Source: Poriferisodalis sp965116245 (GTDB lineage Bacteria; Actinomycetota; Acidimicrobiia; Acidimicrobiales; Poriferisodalaceae). Taken from it: a DNA stretch of 64,000 nt. The stretch is from the NCBI GenBank assembly GCA_965116245.1, contig OZ220497.1:2046001-2110000 (forward strand), in the 5' to 3' direction. Below the pieces are notes generated by a model. The model was given only the letters and a program-made list of their open reading frames with translations, was not told where the DNA came from and did not search any database. This document shows, in pieces, positions 60,317-64,000 of this stretch. The position numbers were made by a program, and so were the translations under genes. Each line of letters opens with the position of its first letter. Position 1 is the stretch's first letter.

Positions 60317-62533
60317 ATGAGCGATACAAGCACCACCGAGTCAACATCGTCGGCCGGGGGATGCCCGGTACTGCACGAACCGGCACGTATGGGCTCGCTG
60401 GCTAACCAGCAGTGGTGGCCCGAGCAGTTGAACCTGCGGCCGCTGGGCAAAAACTCTCCGCTGATTGACCCCAACGGTCAGCGGTTCGATTACGCCGCTG
60501 AGTTCGAGAGCCTTGATCTCGCCGCTGTGAAATCCGATCTAGCAGCGGTGATGACAGCTTCGCAAGACTGGTGGCCTGCCGACTTCGGTCACTACGGCCC
60601 TCTCATTATCCGCATGGCTTGGCACAGCGCGGGCACCTACCGCATACACGACGGTCGGGGCGGTGGCGGTTCGGGCACGCATCGGTTCGCACCGCTCAAT
60701 AGCTGGCCCGACAACGCCAACTTGGACAAAGCCCGCCGGCTGCTGTGGCCCGTCAAGCAGAAGTACGGCCGCAAGATTTCCTGGGCCGATCTGCTGATCC
60801 TGGCAGGCAACGTTGCGCTGGAATCGATGGGCTTTGAGACCTTCGGCTTCGGCGGTGGCCGAGTTGATGTGTGGGAACCGGAGGAGGACATCTACTGGGG
60901 TCCTGAGACCACATGGCTAGACGACGAGCGTTACAGCGGCGATCGCGAGTTGGCGAATCCGCTGGGTGCCGTGCAAATGGGCCTGATCTACGTCAATCCC
61001 GAAGGGCCCAACGGAGAACCCGATCCGTTGGCTGCAGCCCGTGACATTCGCGAGACCTTCGCTCGTATGGCAATGAACGACGAGGAAACGGTCGCATTGA
61101 TTGCAGGCGGCCACACGTTTGGCAAGACCCATGGTGCAGCCGACGGTGACGTACACGTCGGCCCCGAGCCAGAAGGTGCGGCGCTGGAGGAGCAAGGCCT
61201 GGGCTGGACAAGCACTTTCGGCAGCGGCAAGGCGGGCGACACCATCACGAGCGGCTTGGAGGGCATCTGGACGCCCACGCCGACCAGTTGGGACAACACG
61301 TTCTTTGAGGTGTTGTTCGGCTACGAGTGGGAGTTGTCGCGAAGCCCCGCAGGTGCCTATCAGTGGGTGCCAACCGATCCTGCGGCGGCGAACACCGTGC
61401 CCGACCCGCACGATCCTTCCAAACGCCATGCCCCAGTGATGCTCACGACCGATTTGTCGCTGAGGATGGACCCCATCTATGAGCCGATCTCGCGACGTTT
61501 CCTCGAGCATCCTGAAGAGTTTGCAGATGCCTTTGCCCGTGCTTGGTTCAAGCTCACACATCGCGACATGGGGCCGGTTTCGCGTTATCTCGGCCCGGAA
61601 GTGCCTGATGAGAAGCTGATCTGGCAGGACCCGGTTCCCGCTGTCGACCACGAGTTGGTCAACGATGAAGATGTGGAGTCGCTTACGTCCACGATCCTCG
61701 GAGCGGGTCTGTCGGTAGCCGAACTGGTGAAGGCGGCGTGGGCGTCGGCATCCACATTCCGCGATAGCGATCTGCGTGGTGGCGCCAACGGAGCCCGCAT
61801 CCGCCTAGCGCCTCAGAACGGCTGGGCAGTCAATGACCCAGCCGAGTTGACGAATGTGCTCGCCGTTTTGGGTCAAATCCAGTCAGAGTTCAACAACGCG
61901 CAGAGCGGCTCGAAGCGGGTGTCTCTGGCTGACTTGATCGTCTTGGGTGGATGCGCCGCCGTTAGAGAAGCTGCCCGGGTTGGCGGCCACGATGTCGTGG
62001 TTCCGTTCTCGCCTGGGCGCACCGATGCCTCGGCCGACCAGACCGACGCCGAGTCGTTCGCGGTGCTGGAGCCGACCGCTGACGGTTTCCGCAACTACTG
62101 GCGTGCGGACGACAAGCGCCGTCCTGAGGTGATGCTGATTGACCGGTCCAGCCTGCTTTCGCTAACGGCACCGGAAATGACAGTGCTGGTCGGCGGCATG
62201 CGGGTGCTGGGCGCGAACACTGGCGGTTCGTCTCTGGGAGTGCTCACCAATCAGGTTGGTGCGCTGACCAACGACTATTTCGTGAACCTGCTTGATATGG
62301 GCACCGATTGGCAGGTAGGCGACACCGAGCACACGTACGAAGGCCGCGACCGCGCTTCTGGTGAGCTCAAGTGGGCAGCTAGCGCGGTTGACCTGGTGTT
62401 CGGCTCCAACTCTCAGTTGCGGGCGATCGCTGAGGTATACGGATGCGAAGACGCCGAGGCCAAGTTCGTTAGCGACTTCGTAGCGGCGTGGGCGAAGGTC
62501 ATGGACCTAGACAGGTTTGACCTCAATCGCTAA
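60317..62533 (+). CDS. katG: Catalase-peroxidase KatG
   Basis: 738 residues, the usual length. AGGAGG sits upstream of the ATG. The distal haem pocket IIRMAWHSAGTYR, the adduct Tyr in GLIYVNPEGPNGEP, and the proximal His of IAGGHTFGKTHGA are intact; the second, structural half also follows. It destroys peroxide by catalase and peroxidase activity. No Fur-family regulator is adjacent. Confidence 0.96.
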   Translation: MSDTSTTESTSSAGGCPVLHEPARMGSLANQQWWPEQLNLRPLGKNSPLIDPNGQRFDYAAEFESLDLAAVKSDLAAVMTASQDWWPADFGHYGPLIIRMAWHSAGTYRIHDGRGGGGSGTHRFAPLNSWPDNANLDKARRLLWPVKQKYGRKISWADLLILAGNVALESMGFETFGFGGGRVDVWEPEEDIYWGPETTWLDDERYSGDRELANPLGAVQMGLIYVNPEGPNGEPDPLAAARDIRETFARMAMNDEETVALIAGGHTFGKTHGAADGDVHVGPEPEGAALEEQGLGWTSTFGSGKAGDTITSGLEGIWTPTPTSWDNTFFEVLFGYEWELSRSPAGAYQWVPTDPAAANTVPDPHDPSKRHAPVMLTTDLSLRMDPIYEPISRRFLEHPEEFADAFARAWFKLTHRDMGPVSRYLGPEVPDEKLIWQDPVPAVDHELVNDEDVESLTSTILGAGLSVAELVKAAWASASTFRDSDLRGGANGARIRLAPQNGWAVNDPAELTNVLAVLGQIQSEFNNAQSGSKRVSLADLIVLGGCAAVREAARVGGHDVVVPFSPGRTDASADQTDAESFAVLEPTADGFRNYWRADDKRRPEVMLIDRSSLLSLTAPEMTVLVGGMRVLGANTGGSSLGVLTNQVGALTNDYFVNLLDMGTDWQVGDTEHTYEGRDRASGELKWAASAVDLVFGSNSQLRAIAEVYGCEDAEAKFVSDFVAAWAKVMDLDRFDLNR

Positions 62534-62655
62534 CTCATCCGTTAGCTCAACCGCTTGGTCGTGGCCTGTCCGGCACCGCGGCACTGTGTCAGCCCAAAAA
62601 CAGGTAGGCGAGCAGGTATAGACGGGTAGGTAGCTGTCGGCGCTACGTTGCGGTG

Positions 62656-64000
62656 ATGGCAACATCTGACTTCGCTGGCCGACGCGAGGATGAGCCGCTG
62701 TTGCGCGGCCGCGGCACTTTCATTGATGGCCTTGGCGGGCTTGACGGGCTCAACGTTCCCGAGCTGGCCAGCGCGGCGCATGCCGTGTTCGTGCGGTCGG
62801 CTGAGGCTCACGCGCGGATTGTCTCTGTGGATGTCGCGGAAGCGCTTGCAGCAGATGGCGTGATTGCTGTTTATCTCGGACCTGAAGTAAACGGCTGGCC
62901 GTTCCCGCCACGGCTGCCTTCAATGAACGGCGATCTGTGGCGACCTCTCATGGCCTACGACACGGTGAGGTTCGTGGGGGAGCCGATAGCCATGGTGGTA
63001 GCTGAGAGCCGCGCTGCTGCCGTTGATGCTGCCGAACTGGTCGTTGTTGACTACGAGCCGCTGCCCGTGGTTGTTGATCTAGATGCCAGTCTCGCGGGTG
63101 GCGTGCTGGTACACGAGCATGCCGGTACGAACGTTGCTCTGGCTTGGGAGCTTGAGGTAGTACCAGAAGCAGTGTGGGCCGGCTGCGACGTGACTGTCGA
63201 GTTCGAACTGGCGCACCCACGTCTAGGTCCGCATCCTATTGAGCCTCTCGCGGGGGCGTCAAGCTGGGGGCCGGATGGACGCTGCACCGCCTGGGTGTGT
63301 TCGCAGCGACCGGCGGGGGCCAAGCACGTAATCGAGACACTGCTCGGACTTGAGCCGGGCACCGTGCGAGCTATCTCGCCCGACGTTGGAGGCGGTTTCG
63401 GGTCTAAGGGCGGCTGGGGTTGCTACCCCGAGGACGTTGCTGTGGCTTGGGCCGCCCGCGAGCTGGATCGACCGATCCGTTGGGCGCAGACCCGTTCGGA
63501 GGCTTCATTGGCGATGGGCCACGGACGGGCGTCCCGGCATCGAATCCGCATTGGCGGCAACCGTGAAGGCACCATCGTGGCCTACGCCGTTGATGCGCTG
63601 CAGGACAGCGGCGCCTATCCGGCAATGGGCACCAATGTCACTACCAATCTACGCAACAGTGGAACAGGTGTATACGACATTGCGCATGCCTCGCTGCGTG
63701 GCACTTCTGTGGTCACTAACACCACGCCAACGGTGGCTTTCCGTGGCGCCGGTCGCCCTGAGGCAGCGTGCTCAGTTGAGCGGGCGGTGGACAGGTTCGC
63801 CGCGGCGATCGGACGCGATCCGCTTCAGGTGCGTCTAGCCAATCTGGTGCCAGCCGACCAATTCCCGTATCGCACGGCGGTGGGTGCCACCTACGACAGT
63901 GGCAACTATGTGGATGCGCTGCTGATGGCGGCGGAACTGGCTGACTATGACGGGCTTCGAGCTGAGCAGGCCGTGCGCCGCGAGTTTCGGGAAATGGACA
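62656..64000 (+). CDS. CoxL/xanthine-dehydrogenase-type molybdopterin subunit, N-terminal part
   Basis: The frame from ATG at 62656 is open for 448 codons to the window edge. FVGEPIAMVVAESRAAAVDA is the ald_Xan_dh_C-type start domain; VGGGFGSKGG and the active-site loop AFRGAGRPEA follow. The loop is close to the AYRGAGR of form-II CoxL proteins, not the AYRCSFR of true CO dehydrogenase, so an aldehyde or purine-like substrate is likelier. The C-terminal half is outside the window. Confidence 0.88.
   Translation, partial: MATSDFAGRREDEPLLRGRGTFIDGLGGLDGLNVPELASAAHAVFVRSAEAHARIVSVDVAEALAADGVIAVYLGPEVNGWPFPPRLPSMNGDLWRPLMAYDTVRFVGEPIAMVVAESRAAAVDAAELVVVDYEPLPVVVDLDASLAGGVLVHEHAGTNVALAWELEVVPEAVWAGCDVTVEFELAHPRLGPHPIEPLAGASSWGPDGRCTAWVCSQRPAGAKHVIETLLGLEPGTVRAISPDVGGGFGSKGGWGCYPEDVAVAWAARELDRPIRWAQTRSEASLAMGHGRASRHRIRIGGNREGTIVAYAVDALQDSGAYPAMGTNVTTNLRNSGTGVYDIAHASLRGTSVVTNTTPTVAFRGAGRPEAACSVERAVDRFAAAIGRDPLQVRLANLVPADQFPYRTAVGATYDSGNYVDALLMAAELADYDGLRAEQAVRREFREMD

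Noticed and set aside
62534..62655. Short repeats such as CTCAAyCGCTwA and GTAGGy in the gap after katG
   Set aside because: Copies are too few and too short to call an array, although they resemble the repeat-rich gaps elsewhere.
1..64000. CRISPR arrays, rRNA, tRNA genes, prophage structural genes, integrase
   Set aside because: None was recognised. The tandem arrays have short periods (15-18 bp) without unique spacers, so they are not CRISPR arrays.

Overview
The window looks like a chromosomal accessory region of a high-GC Gram-positive bacterium (Actinomycetota, most likely class Acidimicrobiia). Pointers are frequent GTG and TTG starts, a SigK/RskA-like sigma/anti-sigma pair beside a FAS1 lipoprotein, a secreted protein joining cell-wall-binding-like modules to RCC1-type repeats, KatG, and a form-II CoxL-like oxidase. 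The lineage is inferred from gene content only; no rRNA or tRNA gene was recognised.

Layout. (1) 1-2289: a Gabija-like pair (OLD/TOPRIM nuclease plus the start of a UvrD-like helicase cut by the window edge). (2) 2551-3891: a decayed ISL3-family insertion sequence with 20-bp terminal repeats. (3) 4003-9334: a metal-homeostasis cluster of a CobW/COG0523 GTPase, a WD40 protein and a convergent FecCD-type ABC importer; related inverted-repeat operators lie upstream of both arms. (4) 9354-12060: genomic debris (truncated and duplicated hydrolase, nonsense-mutated toxin-antitoxin-like pair, solo IS end, deleted SDR gene). (5) 12061-17887: small genes, an arsR-arsM operon, several orphan or broken toxin-antitoxin genes, an IS3 remnant.

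(6) 18089-37551: a dense defence island. It holds a 1716-residue P-loop NTPase with Avs-like layout, an excisionase-like/PIN toxin-antitoxin pair, a three-gene operon of SNF2 helicase-DUF3883, DUF1156 DNA methylase and HEPN-DUF499 ATPase, an RloA/RloB (AbiL-like) pair, and the wreck of an AAA ATPase/subtilase (IetAS-like) pair. This block, with Gabija on the left edge, is the most interesting part.

(7) 37595-64000: mainly housekeeping and stress genes. They are a GST-like protein, SRPBCC plus a sulfatase/DJ-1 fusion, TetR, RES-Xre and VapBC toxin-antitoxin systems, FabH-like synthase, DUF1295 protein, photolyase, CPA2 antiporter, ECF sigma/anti-sigma/fasciclin, MBL hydrolase, RCC1 protein, CopA, KatG and the start of a CoxL-like subunit. 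Between 41.8 and 54.7 kb many gene junctions carry short degenerate tandem repeats of 15, 16 or 18 bp, one of which is translated.
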